Below the pieces are notes generated by a model. The model made no database searches. It was not told the DNA's origin and worked only from the letters and a program-made list of their open reading frames with translations. This document shows positions 10,749 to 19,418 of a stretch of DNA of 64,000 bases, piece by piece (position 1 is the first letter of the stretch; the number at the start of each line of letters is the position of its first letter). The stretch lies in contig NZ_CP139304.1 of assembly GCF_034092415.1 (NCBI RefSeq), positions 1,410,001 through 1,474,000 of the forward strand, written 5' to 3'. The position numbers and the translations under genes are program-made. The stretch comes from Prochlorococcus sp. MIT 1341 (GTDB taxonomy: Bacteria; Cyanobacteriota; Cyanobacteriia; PCC-6307; Cyanobiaceae).

Positions 10749-11915
10749 TTAGGCATTTCTTTTCTTGATTATCTGGTATTCCCATGATTCTATACCACCT
10801 TTAACATTAATACTCTCTATGCCATAGCTTCTAAGAATTCTGATCGCTTTTGCAGAGTTGAAACCCTTCTTGCAGTGAATATATATCTTGCGATTTTCTG
10901 CAATTTTCTTTATTTCTTTAATGGATTCTCCACTTTCTATTTGCTTAAGTGGAATTAATTTTGCCCCAGGGATAGATGATAACTCTGCTTCACATGGATT
11001 CCTGACATCTAGAAGAGCAATAGCATCCTTTTTATGATCAAGAAGCATTTTTAATTCTCTTGTGGAAATAGTTTCTATTTCATATCTATTCTTCTTCTGC
11101 CTATTGTTTGGATTCTGCTGTGGATCTTTCTCATTAGGTAATTTACTGATCAAAGACCTACTTTTATCTTTAGATAGCCTTAGCTCACGAAATTTCATTG
11201 ATAGTGCATTAAATACAAGCAACCTGCCATCGAGTGGATCACCTATGCCTGTGATAATTTTGATTGCTTCAGTAGCTTGTATGACGCCTATTATTCCTGG
11301 CAATACGCCTAAAACTCCGCCTTCGGCACATGATGGAATTAGATCATTTGGAGGTGGTTCTGGCAATAAATCTCGATAATTAGGGCTGTTGGAAGATAAA
11401 TTGAATACACTTGCTTGCCCTTCAAATTGTGAAATGGAACCATAAATATTTGGCTTATGAAGAATTACGCAAGCATCATTTATTAAATATCTAGTTGCAA
11501 AATTATCTGATCCATCACATACGAGGTCATAGGGTTTGATGATTTCCAGGACATTTTCTTCAGTGATTTTTGTTTCAAAGACATCGACTTGGCAATTTGG
11601 ATTGATTTCAAGGAGCTGATCTTTTGCTGAAGAGGTTTTTTTCCCCCCAACCGAGTTGCTTCTATGGATTATTTGTCTTTGTAGATTTGATTCTTCAACT
11701 ACATCAAAGTCAACTATCCCTATGCGCCCCACACCAGCAGCGCTGAGGTAAATAAGTAATGGTGATCCCAGTCCTCCAATGCCTATACAAAGTACAGAAG
11801 CATTCTTAAGACGTTTTTGGCCCTCTAAACCGACTTCAGGAAGATTGATATGACGTGAAAAACGTTTGATCTCTTCTGGGCTTAGATCTTGGTGAGGTTT
11901 CCGTTTGGTGTTCAT
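10749..11915 (-). CDS. moeB: MoeB/MoeZ-like E1 adenylyltransferase with rhodanese domain
   Basis: A 388-residue two-domain protein. Residues about 15-245 form an E1/ThiF fold with nucleotide loop GIGGLGSP (45-52) and active-site Cys196 in PSCAEGGVLG. Residues about 285-385 form a rhodanese domain with Cys348 in HCKKGFNS. Such fusions adenylate a ubiquitin-like sulfur carrier C-terminus and convert it to a thiocarboxylate. The usual zinc CxxC pairs are absent: NYRDLLPEPP occupies the first and no CPxC follows the E1 core. The upstream gene (20-base gap, same strand) is a JAMM protease, so both probably act in one sulfur-carrier pathway. Confidence 0.9.
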   Translation of the reverse strand: MNTKRKPHQDLSPEEIKRFSRHINLPEVGLEGQKRLKNASVLCIGIGGLGSPLLIYLSAAGVGRIGIVDFDVVEESNLQRQIIHRSNSVGGKKTSSAKDQLLEINPNCQVDVFETKITEENVLEIIKPYDLVCDGSDNFATRYLINDACVILHKPNIYGSISQFEGQASVFNLSSNSPNYRDLLPEPPPNDLIPSCAEGGVLGVLPGIIGVIQATEAIKIITGIGDPLDGRLLVFNALSMKFRELRLSKDKSRSLISKLPNEKDPQQNPNNRQKKNRYEIETISTRELKMLLDHKKDAIALLDVRNPCEAELSSIPGAKLIPLKQIESGESIKEIKKIAENRKIYIHCKKGFNSAKAIRILRSYGIESINVKGGIESWEYQIIKKRNA

Positions 11916-11935
11916 GAAATTAGAAAATTTTTTAA

Positions 11936-12478
11936 TTATTCATCACTAACTAGAAGCACTTCATGATGTTGCTCGGGTCCCCGGCCGTATTGCCACCAAG
12001 CTTTTATGCCTTCTGTATTGGAAACGATTACCATTAACCCTGGAGACATTCCCCAGCAAAGGTCTGTTGCTGAAGGCTTTGCTCTCCCTTGCGGATGGGA
12101 ATGAGCAACTCCTAATACTTGAAGATGATTCTTCCTTGCCCATCGTTGAGCTTCAAGTTGATCTTTGGGGTCTAGAGCGAATCGATTTTTCTTTGATAGC
12201 TTTTTTGGGTGATTTACAACTTCATTTTCCTCTTCTCCAGAATTATTCATAAGGCCAGGATGCCAAGCATTGAGGCAAGGCCAAATTTTTTGAATATGCC
12301 AAGCAGGAGTTTTCTGGTCATTATTAGCTGGTTTTTGAGTTCCTAGTAACAATGCACAACCTTCTTCAGGTGCTACTGAGAGGAGGCTCCGACTAAGAAT
12401 TGTTAGGCAATCATGTTCGAATTTAAGCAAACCTGGCATTACATAGATACTTTCGATATTCTCATTACATAATTGCAT
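11936..12478 (-). CDS. JAMM/MPN metalloprotease (Mec+-like)
   Basis: A zinc-dependent isopeptidase-type protein. It has the complete JAMM motif: Glu near 38-39 (APEEGCALLLG) and H126-x-H128-x7-S136-x2-D139 in HSHPQGRAKPSATD. Bacterial members such as mycobacterial Mec+ cleave cysteine from a sulfur-carrier protein. The adjacent co-oriented MoeB-rhodanese gene supports that kind of role (inference). Length is 180 residues from ATG 12478; an internal start at Met14 (12439), giving MPGLLKF, is equally plausible. A roughly 40-residue charged insert (about 60-100) separates the motif halves. It is divergent from the CAAD gene, only 14 bases away. Confidence 0.85.
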   Translation of the reverse strand: MQLCNENIESIYVMPGLLKFEHDCLTILSRSLLSVAPEEGCALLLGTQKPANNDQKTPAWHIQKIWPCLNAWHPGLMNNSGEEENEVVNHPKKLSKKNRFALDPKDQLEAQRWARKNHLQVLGVAHSHPQGRAKPSATDLCWGMSPGLMVIVSNTEGIKAWWQYGRGPEQHHEVLLVSDE

Positions 12479-12492
12479 TCAGGGTTTTTTAC

Positions 12493-12909
12493 ATGAGTGA
12501 ACTAAACTCTGAGGCAAATAACGGCACCACTAACAACACTACTCAAACCACTAACAACACTCCCCAAAAAGCTGTGGCCAATTCTGGAAATCAAGACGAC
12601 ACAATCAACTACTCAGAGCAGTTCAGCCAATTGATGAGAACTGTTAACGAGACACTGAGTAAGGTCGATTGGACTCAAATGGGTAAATATGGCAAGGCGG
12701 CTGGGATTATCACACTTGTTATTGTTGCTCAGATCATTATCAAGGGTGTTATTGACACCGTTAATCTTCTGCCTGTCATTCCTGGTTTGCTTGAGTTGTT
12801 AGGGCTTGTGGTCGTAGGTCAATGGAGTTGGCAGAACCTTAAAACAAGCGATAAGAGGAATGCGGTTATTGAGAGGGTTCAGAATTTGCGTAAAGAATAT
12901 TTAGGTTGA
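12493..12909 (+). CDS. CAAD-domain (CURT1-like) thylakoid membrane protein
   Basis: A 138-residue protein with an Asn/Thr/Gln-rich N-terminal tail (about 1-40), an amphipathic helix (YSEQFSQLMRTVNETLSKV), two membrane segments (about 74-91 and 96-112) separated by a short VNLLPVIPG turn, and a C-terminal basic helix. This order is that of cyanobacterial CAAD/CURT1 proteins, which oligomerise and curve thylakoid membranes. The same domain also occurs fused to some tRNA synthetases, but no synthetase domain is present here. It stands alone between divergent and convergent neighbours. Confidence 0.87.
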   Translation: MSELNSEANNGTTNNTTQTTNNTPQKAVANSGNQDDTINYSEQFSQLMRTVNETLSKVDWTQMGKYGKAAGIITLVIVAQIIIKGVIDTVNLLPVIPGLLELLGLVVVGQWSWQNLKTSDKRNAVIERVQNLRKEYLG

Positions 12910-12933
12910 TTCATATTCAAGTTTGATAGTGTT

Positions 12934-13827
12934 CTAGTTGATTATTGACCCTTTTAGTGTTTTAAGAGTTCTTAGGCATTGTTCTTTATAGGAGCCTCCA
13001 AATAGGTTTGCGTGGTTGATTAGATGGTATAGGTTGTATATTTCTACTCTTTTTTGAGCTGAAGTGGGTAGTGGCCAAACCTTTTCATACCCAGCGTAGA
13101 ACTTTTTAGAAAACCCTCCAAAAAGTTTTGTCATAGCAATATCCACTTCTCTATCTGCCCACCAAGCTGCGGGGTCTATTAGAACCCCTCGACCATCTTG
13201 AAGAATGGCTGCGTTGCCACCCCATAGATCTCCATGAACAATGCTGGGGGATGGTTGATGTTCATTTAGAAATGAAGGCAATGCTATAAGTATTGCTTGA
13301 TAATCTTCAATTCTTAATCCCCATTGTGAAGCGATTTTTAGTTGGGGTATTAAACGCATATTTACAAAATATTCGCCCCAATTGGCTAGCCAGCCACCTG
13401 GTTGTATTCCTTTCCCAATATACCCATCTTCTTCCCAACCAAATTTCTCAGGATTATGCTTAGCAGATTTTTGGTGCATTAAGGCTAGACCCTGGCCAAG
13501 AGCTGTTTGATCATCCCCTGACAACTCTAGCCAAGGTAGAAGTAAGACTGCTCTGCCAGAGAGCTCTTCTACTAGTAAAGGCTCAGGGACTGTAATTAGA
13601 GAATTGTTTGTCCATTTTTTTAATGCTTTTAAGCCTTTTGCTTCTACTTCAAGAACATTAAGAAGATCTTTATGGTTTGTTTTGGCGAAAATTTTTTGTC
13701 CATCACTTAATTCAATTCTCCAAGCTTGATGAATACAACCACCAGAGACGGGTGAGATATTTTCTAATGTATTGCCTGCAAAAGGACCGTTTTGGATGAA
13801 CAGTGAATTAGTCCAATGATCGGGCAT
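12934..13827 (-). CDS. Fructosamine kinase-family protein
   Basis: A 297-residue aminoglycoside/choline kinase-like fold. SPVSGGCIHQAWRIEL forms the glycine-rich nucleotide loop, IFAKTN carries the ATP-binding Lys, IVHGDLWGGN (about 197) is the catalytic Brenner-type loop and VLIDPAAWWADREVD the metal-binding Asp. This set matches fructosamine/ketosamine-3-kinases, which phosphorylate sugar adducts on proteins so they fall off. The actual substrate in picocyanobacteria is not known to me. The gene is divergent from crtD (34 bases apart). Confidence 0.88.
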   Translation of the reverse strand: MPDHWTNSLFIQNGPFAGNTLENISPVSGGCIHQAWRIELSDGQKIFAKTNHKDLLNVLEVEAKGLKALKKWTNNSLITVPEPLLVEELSGRAVLLLPWLELSGDDQTALGQGLALMHQKSAKHNPEKFGWEEDGYIGKGIQPGGWLANWGEYFVNMRLIPQLKIASQWGLRIEDYQAILIALPSFLNEHQPSPSIVHGDLWGGNAAILQDGRGVLIDPAAWWADREVDIAMTKLFGGFSKKFYAGYEKVWPLPTSAQKRVEIYNLYHLINHANLFGGSYKEQCLRTLKTLKGSIIN

Positions 13828-13861
13828 TTTCTTTCTGGATGGGTTTTGTCAATATGTTGTC

Positions 13862-15376
13862 ATGAGTAATGAATCTGTCATTGTCATAGGAGGTGGAATT
13901 GCTGGCCTAACTTCTGCTGCTTTGTTGGCAAGAGAGGGCATAGCGGTAACTTTGCTTGAATCTCATTCCCAGACAGGTGGGTGTGCAGGTACTTTTTCTC
14001 GCGGTCGTTTTATTTTTGATGCTGGCGCTACTCAGGTTGCAGGTTTGGAAGTTGGAGGTAGTCACGAGAGAATCTTTAGACATTTAAACATTCCATTGCC
14101 AAAGGCCCATGTTCTAGATCCTGCTTGCGTGGTAGACCTGGATGATGGTTATGAGCCTATTAGGATTTGGCATGATCCAATTAAATGGGAAAAAGAACGA
14201 AAAAAACATTTTCCTGATTCTGATTCTTTTTGGAACTTAATTGCACATATTCATCGATCAAATTGGGACTTTTCGAAACGAGATCCTATCCTCCCTGTGA
14301 GAGACTCGTGGGATTTTATTCAACTAATAAAGGCAATTCGTCCAGCTAATTTGGGCTTTGGGATACTAAGTAGATTATCGATTGCTGATCTATTAATGTT
14401 ATGTGGATCTAAAAATGATCTTCGGTTGAAACGTTTTTTAGATTTACAGCTTAAGCTTTATTCTCAAGAGAATGCTGATAGAACAGCAGCCCTATATGGA
14501 GCAACTGTTTTAAATATAGCTCAAGCACCTTTAGGCCTTTGGCATCTTGATGGGTCGATGAAAAAGCTTAGTGATAAATTGGAAGATTCTGTGAAAAGAT
14601 CAGGGGGTCGAATTTACCTTCGACATCGTGTAATGCATATAGAAAGACAATTAAGGGGTCGCTCATGGAAAGTAGACATACTAAGATCACCCGGCAAAAA
14701 ACCAATTTATATGCATGCTTCAGATATTATCTGCACTCTTCCACCTCAATGCTTACCTGAACTTCTTGTGAAAGATATAAACCATAATAAGGCTTATATT
14801 GAATACATAAAAACCCTCGCAAAACCAAAAGGAGCATTAGTCTTTTATGGCGCAATAAGACGCTCATGTCTTCCAGATGAATGTTTTGGACATATTCAGT
14901 TCCCACTCCAAGACCCAGGCGATTTATTTATTTCAATTAGTGATGAAGGTGATGGTCGTGCACCAGAAGGATTCGCGACAGTTATTGCCAGTAGCTTTAC
15001 GGATGTATCTGCTTGGTCAAATTTAACTGATGAAATCTATCGGCAACGAAAACAGATTGTACTTGCGAGAATTTTGGGGGCTATGGAAGATAGATTGCAA
15101 ATATCTTCTGCTAACTGGGAGCATCAAGAACTTGCAACTCCACGAAGTTTTGCCAAATGGACTGGTCGTCCAGAAGGAATAGTTGGTGGCCTGGGCCAGA
15201 CTCCCAGTAAGTTTGGTCCCTTTGGACTGGCGAGTAGGACACCAATACCGGGTCTTTGGCTTTGTGGAGATTCAATTTATCCAGGGGAAGGAACTGCTGG
15301 GGTTACGCAATCAGCCGTAATGGCGAGCAGACAGCTGTTAGAAAACAGGGGAAAAGAGTTCACAATGTTCTTGTGA
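13862..15376 (+). CDS. crtD: Carotenoid desaturase CrtD-like (C-3',4' desaturase)
   Basis: A FAD-dependent amine-oxidase-fold carotenoid desaturase of 504 residues. The N-terminal dinucleotide loop GGGIAGLTSA (residues 10-19) and LLESHSQTGGCAGTF bind FAD. The C-terminal GLWLCGDSIYPGEGTAGVTQSA is the CrtI-family FAD-binding end. Overall it resembles cyanobacterial CrtD, which desaturates the 3',4' bond in myxol-type carotenoids, rather than CrtP/CrtQ. Substrate assignment is by family only; a CrtO/CrtH-like isomerase role is the main alternative. It converges with tyrA after 4 bases. Confidence 0.75.
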   Translation: MSNESVIVIGGGIAGLTSAALLAREGIAVTLLESHSQTGGCAGTFSRGRFIFDAGATQVAGLEVGGSHERIFRHLNIPLPKAHVLDPACVVDLDDGYEPIRIWHDPIKWEKERKKHFPDSDSFWNLIAHIHRSNWDFSKRDPILPVRDSWDFIQLIKAIRPANLGFGILSRLSIADLLMLCGSKNDLRLKRFLDLQLKLYSQENADRTAALYGATVLNIAQAPLGLWHLDGSMKKLSDKLEDSVKRSGGRIYLRHRVMHIERQLRGRSWKVDILRSPGKKPIYMHASDIICTLPPQCLPELLVKDINHNKAYIEYIKTLAKPKGALVFYGAIRRSCLPDECFGHIQFPLQDPGDLFISISDEGDGRAPEGFATVIASSFTDVSAWSNLTDEIYRQRKQIVLARILGAMEDRLQISSANWEHQELATPRSFAKWTGRPEGIVGGLGQTPSKFGPFGLASRTPIPGLWLCGDSIYPGEGTAGVTQSAVMASRQLLENRGKEFTMFL

Positions 15377-15380
15377 GTTT

Positions 15381-16247
15381 TTAAGAAGATAAAATTTTTG
15401 AACGTACTTTTTTAGTACGCCTTAGTTTTTCTTCTAGAGCAAACCAATCCTCCTTAATTAATGTCTTTTCAAATTTTTCGAGACATTGCTTATAGATGGA
15501 TAATCCCTGTAAAATTGCTTTGCTATTAGTGGATGCCATTGTGGCACCAAGTTTGGGATTGCCGCCGCCAATTCTGGTTGTATCAGCAAAACCGCTGGAA
15601 GTAATCTTGCTGGCGAGTTCATATACGTTATTGTTTTTCTCCTCCCCAACAGTTTCTATTAATGCAGCACTAATAAGAACTGGTAAATGCGATATTAGTG
15701 CAACTGCCTCATCATGATTTGTGGCATCTGCAGTTATCCATTTGCTACCAAGACTGAGAACTAATTTACGGACTAATTCCAAAGCCTCAAGATCAGTCTT
15801 TGAATCTGGTGTGCTTACCCAAGGACGACCTTTGAAAAGGTTTTTCTTACCAGCTTCTACCCCAGCTTGAGATGTACCAGCCATAGGATGGCATCCAATA
15901 AAACGAGGATGCAAATTGCTCCAAATTTTTAAGATGGGAGCTTTTACAGATCCCACATCTGTTATTACTGCTTTTTTTGGCAAGGCATTTAAGAGTTCTT
16001 TTTTTGGGTTCAGCAATTCATCCAAAGGTAGGGCGAGTATTACTAGATCACAGTTTTCTAGAATTATCTCGTTAGTACTTATTTTTGTTGCCAGGCCTAG
16101 TTCCCTTGCTCTTGAAGCTGTTTCTTGCCTATGAACCAGCCCGTAGACCTTATAGCCAAGTTCTTGTAGATCAAGTCCTAAGGATCCACCTATCAGCCCT
16201 AGTCCTACAACACCAATGTTTTGAAATGGTTGCTTTTTGTGATTCAT
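15381..16247 (-). CDS. tyrA: Prephenate/arogenate dehydrogenase
   Basis: Oxidative decarboxylation step of tyrosine synthesis. The 288-residue product begins with a Rossmann loop, IGVVGLGLIGGSLG (residues 11-24). It continues with VILALPLDELL, TDVGSVKAPIL, GCHPMAGTSQAGVEAG (His/substrate site) and NHDEAVALISHLPVLISAAL, all TyrA landmarks. No chorismate mutase or ACT domain is fused. Many cyanobacterial enzymes prefer arogenate and NADP, so the substrate is left open. It converges with crtD and is divergent from the helicase-like gene. Confidence 0.92.
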   Translation of the reverse strand: MNHKKQPFQNIGVVGLGLIGGSLGLDLQELGYKVYGLVHRQETASRARELGLATKISTNEIILENCDLVILALPLDELLNPKKELLNALPKKAVITDVGSVKAPILKIWSNLHPRFIGCHPMAGTSQAGVEAGKKNLFKGRPWVSTPDSKTDLEALELVRKLVLSLGSKWITADATNHDEAVALISHLPVLISAALIETVGEEKNNNVYELASKITSSGFADTTRIGGGNPKLGATMASTNSKAILQGLSIYKQCLEKFEKTLIKEDWFALEEKLRRTKKVRSKILSS

Positions 16248-16331
16248 ATTTTCTGAAAAAGGAGGTGATTTGCATATTGGTAAGGCATGGCTATCGATGT
16301 TCCATTGTTATTAATTAATTAGGCTTTTTTT

Positions 16332-17777
16332 ATGTTGGAAGCTTATGCACATAAAAAAATGAAGCAACTGCTTTTGCAGGATGCTTCTTCTTGGCCACAT
16401 CACCTTACTGTTAGTCGTCTTGTAGCACGTAGTTTGCGACGTAAGGATCACACTCTGATTCAACTTGAGCCTTCTAGTCAAGATGAATGGTTATTCGGCC
16501 TCATGGTTTCACTGGGGTTGGAGCAATGTGGAGCAGTCATAATTGTTTCTAATCGATTGCGATCCAAACTTGTCACACTAGAGCTTCCAAGAATTCGACG
16601 ACATGGCTTTTCGATTAGTTGTTGGGAAGAGTTGGACCCTCCGCCTCAAGAGCAACTATGGCTATTAGATTTTTCTGGGTTTGTAAATGCTTATAGAAAG
16701 GGTTACTTACAAGGCAGACAGCTAATAGTCCCTGAAGCAGAGTTTCTTAATGCGCGGCTTAGAGAAAGTATTTTGATTGAAATTAAACCAAATGATTGGG
16801 AAAGTTTATGTCGAGCTAATCCGTCCGGAGAAAAAGCATATTTAAATTTCTTTGAAGACATTAGCCTTAGGCTTTTTGCATCGAAAGCTCGGCTAAACCC
16901 TCATGTCACTATTGATTACAGTGATTTTTTAGCTTTTAAGGACTTATCTTTTGGGTTTGGGAAATTGCCTGAGCCATGGCAATCCGTTCTAGAGATTGAC
17001 TTGGATAAATGGGCTACTTGGGCTGAGTTAGACCACAAAATGTTGACTTGGGTTTGGAAATTTAAACCATTCGAACCTTTATTTTTACTTCAAGGTCTTT
17101 TAAGAGATCAGCCAACAATCCTTTTTAGTGGATCTGGCAAAAGTTCATTGCTTGTATCTGAATTGGTTCCTGAAATTTTCCCTTCGCCTGTTGTAGTAGC
17201 AATCAATGAGCTCAAGTGTCAGGAACCTATCCAGTTATTTTTACCTAAGCGTCAGCCTCGACCTAATACTGAAGTTTTTTCCGAGCATTTGTTAGCTCAG
17301 AGCCGTCGTTTGGTTTTGGGCAGGAGGGGATTGACTGTGATTCTGTTAGATGACTTTCACTTGAGACTTCAACTTACGGCAGCATTGGCAGCGGAATTTG
17401 GGAGCAGAGTTGTTCATGAAACTACAGCTGTTGAATCAAATGGTGCTCTTTGTTGTCGATGGTCTTGGTGGTTGCAGCACCACCATCGCGTTCCTTTACC
17501 CGAACAATTGATTATTGCTTTACTTCCTTTGGCGAGTTTGGAATCTCCCTATGTTTTTGCTCGTGTTCAATCTCTTAAAAGACAAGGCAGAGATTGGTTT
17601 CGAGATTTCTTGTTACCAGAGGCGTTGTCTCTATTGCCACTAGCAGTTGCCCCTCTAAGAAAAGGTTCTGGTCGTTTAGCAATACTTGATGGCCGACTGA
17701 CATCTAGAAGTTGGGGAGAAGACTTTTTGCGTATTCTTGAGCCTTGGACTCCTTTGCATCGTCTTTTACCCGATTAA
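16332..17777 (+). CDS. Degenerate DinG/XPD-like helicase homologue
   Basis: A 481-residue protein that looks like an eroded superfamily 2 helicase. The C-terminal part contains LPLASLESPYVFARVQSL, GRDWFRDFLLPEALSLLPLAV and GSGRLAILDGR, which follow the DinG-type motif order (PF...P, lPEA, Q/K-G-x-GR-L, a-LD-R). However the Arg-finger stretch between GRL and the ILD-R strand is lost. No Walker A (GxGKT) or DEAH box is present in the N-terminal half; HTLIQLEPSSQDEWL occupies the expected place. Catalytic helicase activity is therefore doubtful. It lies upstream of a DUF2839 gene on the same strand and converges on recA. Confidence 0.6.
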   Translation: MLEAYAHKKMKQLLLQDASSWPHHLTVSRLVARSLRRKDHTLIQLEPSSQDEWLFGLMVSLGLEQCGAVIIVSNRLRSKLVTLELPRIRRHGFSISCWEELDPPPQEQLWLLDFSGFVNAYRKGYLQGRQLIVPEAEFLNARLRESILIEIKPNDWESLCRANPSGEKAYLNFFEDISLRLFASKARLNPHVTIDYSDFLAFKDLSFGFGKLPEPWQSVLEIDLDKWATWAELDHKMLTWVWKFKPFEPLFLLQGLLRDQPTILFSGSGKSSLLVSELVPEIFPSPVVVAINELKCQEPIQLFLPKRQPRPNTEVFSEHLLAQSRRLVLGRRGLTVILLDDFHLRLQLTAALAAEFGSRVVHETTAVESNGALCCRWSWWLQHHHRVPLPEQLIIALLPLASLESPYVFARVQSLKRQGRDWFRDFLLPEALSLLPLAVAPLRKGSGRLAILDGRLTSRSWGEDFLRILEPWTPLHRLLPD

Positions 17778-17818
17778 ACGTTCTAATCTCTCTTAGTACA
17801 AAGTTTTTATTTAAGGCA

Positions 17819-18061
17819 ATGGGAGAAGCCCGTCGTCGAGCTATTCAGGGGTTACCCCCTCGCAATGACAAGCCTAGAAAGGACGATTCTCCAAAAATCG
17901 TTTCATGGCTGCCAATCACTGAAAAGCAGAAAAATCAGTTCTATTCAATTACTACCCGTGGAGCGTGGTTCGGTATTGGTGCTCTTGTTTTACTTTGGGT
18001 GGTTGTACGTTTTGTAGGACCAGCTGCTGGTTGGTGGGTACCGGCTGACGCAAGAGGTTGA
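17819..18061 (+). CDS. DUF2839 small membrane protein
   Basis: An 80-residue protein: a basic N-terminal half (MGEARRRAIQGLPPR), a SWLPITEKQKNQFY link and one membrane segment (about 52-70, GIGALVLLWVVVRFVG), ending WWVPADARG. This arrangement matches the cyanobacterial DUF2839 family of unknown function. The ATG at 17819 was chosen because the upstream in-frame TTG start would run into the preceding gene. It follows the helicase-like gene by 41 bases and converges on recA. Confidence 0.8.
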   Translation: MGEARRRAIQGLPPRNDKPRKDDSPKIVSWLPITEKQKNQFYSITTRGAWFGIGALVLLWVVVRFVGPAAGWWVPADARG

Positions 18062-18130
18062 ACAAGCCGAATGTCATAGGTGCCTCATTAACCTGCGAAC
18101 TTTCTTCGGAGGATATTTTGGTTGTTTTAA

Positions 18131-19270
18131 TTAAGCAGCTTGAGACACCTGGTTAGAAGCTTTTTTTGTAGCTGCTGTTCGTGCTGCTGCTGCTAAGGGT
18201 CTCATCGAATTAGCTGTTACTTCTGATCCTTCAGTTAACTTTTTCCGGACTAACATTTCAATCTGGTCACGAGATTTCGGGTTCTCTTCGAGCCATGTGA
18301 TTGTGTTATCACGTCCTTGGCCAATATTGTCATTTTCATAGCTGTACCACGCGCCTTTGCGTGTAACTACACCTGTTTCTTCTGCTAAATCTAGTAAACA
18401 GCCCAAGGTGCTGATCCCACGGCCAAAAAGGATATCGAATTCAGCAATACGGAAAGGAGGGGCAACTTTGTTCTTTGCGACTTTGACTTTGGCTCTAATT
18501 CCATATTCCTCTGTCCCGCGTTTTAAGGTTTGAATACGACGTATATCTAGTCTGACGGAGGCGTAAAACTTCAGCGCATTGCCACCTGTTGTTGTCTCTG
18601 GATTTCCATAAGTTACTCCGATTTTGAGACGTAATTGGTTGAGAAAAATGACGGTGCACCCTGATTTTCCTATGTTGCCAGTGATTTTTCTCATTGCCTG
18701 ACTCATGAGACGCGCTTGGCTGCCGACGGCGTGGTCGCCCATTTCCCCCTCGATTTCTGATCGTGGGGTGAGTGCTGCAACAGAGTCGACAACCACTAGA
18801 TCCACGGCGGCTGAGCGAACTAATTGGTCGACAATTTCCAGTGCCATTTCGCCTGTATCTGGTTGAGAGACCAGAAGGTTTTCGATGTCAACCCCTAAGG
18901 AAGCCGCGTAAACGGGGTCAAGAGCGTGTTCTGCATCGACAAATGCTGCTACGCCACCTCTTTTTTGTACTTCTGCAATTGCATGCAACGTGAGGGTTGT
19001 CTTGCCTGAGCTTTCAGGGCCATAAACTTCTACCACTCGTCCTTTGGGGTACCCTCCGCCTAATGCAAGGTCAAGTGTGAGAGCTCCGGTGGAGATTGTT
19101 TCCACACGCATCCTGGAAGCATCCCCCAATCGCATAATGGATCCTTTCCCAAAGTTTCGTTCGATTTGACTGAGCACAAGGCTTAGTGCTTTGTCCCTTT
19201 CCCCTGAGCCTGATTCGTTTTGACGTGAATTCGAATTGGAAGGTTGTGATGTTTTTACTTCGACTGGCAT
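18131..19270 (-). CDS. recA: Recombinase RecA
   Basis: The strand-exchange recombinase and SOS co-protease. The 379-residue product has Walker [10 protein letters not shown] (84-92), Walker [15 protein letters not shown], the L2-loop region and [16 protein letters not shown]. The C-terminal tail beyond residue 350 is Ala/Thr/Lys-rich rather than acidic, as in other picocyanobacteria. Upstream on the same strand, at 19397-19410, lies a sequence that fits the cyanobacterial LexA consensus, so damage-inducible transcription is likely. Confidence 0.98.
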   Translation of the reverse strand: MPVEVKTSQPSNSNSRQNESGSGERDKALSLVLSQIERNFGKGSIMRLGDASRMRVETISTGALTLDLALGGGYPKGRVVEVYGPESSGKTTLTLHAIAEVQKRGGVAAFVDAEHALDPVYAASLGVDIENLLVSQPDTGEMALEIVDQLVRSAAVDLVVVDSVAALTPRSEIEGEMGDHAVGSQARLMSQAMRKITGNIGKSGCTVIFLNQLRLKIGVTYGNPETTTGGNALKFYASVRLDIRRIQTLKRGTEEYGIRAKVKVAKNKVAPPFRIAEFDILFGRGISTLGCLLDLAEETGVVTRKGAWYSYENDNIGQGRDNTITWLEENPKSRDQIEMLVRKKLTEGSEVTANSMRPLAAAARTAATKKASNQVSQAA

Positions 19271-19396
19271 GACAATTGGTAATTAAGAACGATTAGGAAC
19301 CCTTGACCGCTACTTGGCCGGCAAATTGCAGCCTTCTGCTGTGATTCGCGAAAACAGGAGATGATGCTTGCCACTCTTCGCGCAAAGTTGTTCGGT

Positions 19397-19410
19397 AGTA
19401 CAGGCGTACC
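19397..19410 (-). promoter_or_regulatory. Candidate LexA (SOS) box upstream of recA
   Basis: On the minus strand the sequence reads GGTACGCCTGTACT. It fits every fixed position of the cyanobacterial LexA consensus RGTACNNNDGTWCB as I recall it. It is nested in a wider imperfect inverted repeat with GTTCG and CGAAC arms (about 19390-19417). It lies 127 bases upstream of the recA start and in the 148-base gap after the HAD gene, a normal place for an operator. Confidence 0.7.
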
Positions 19411-19418
19411 CTAACGAA

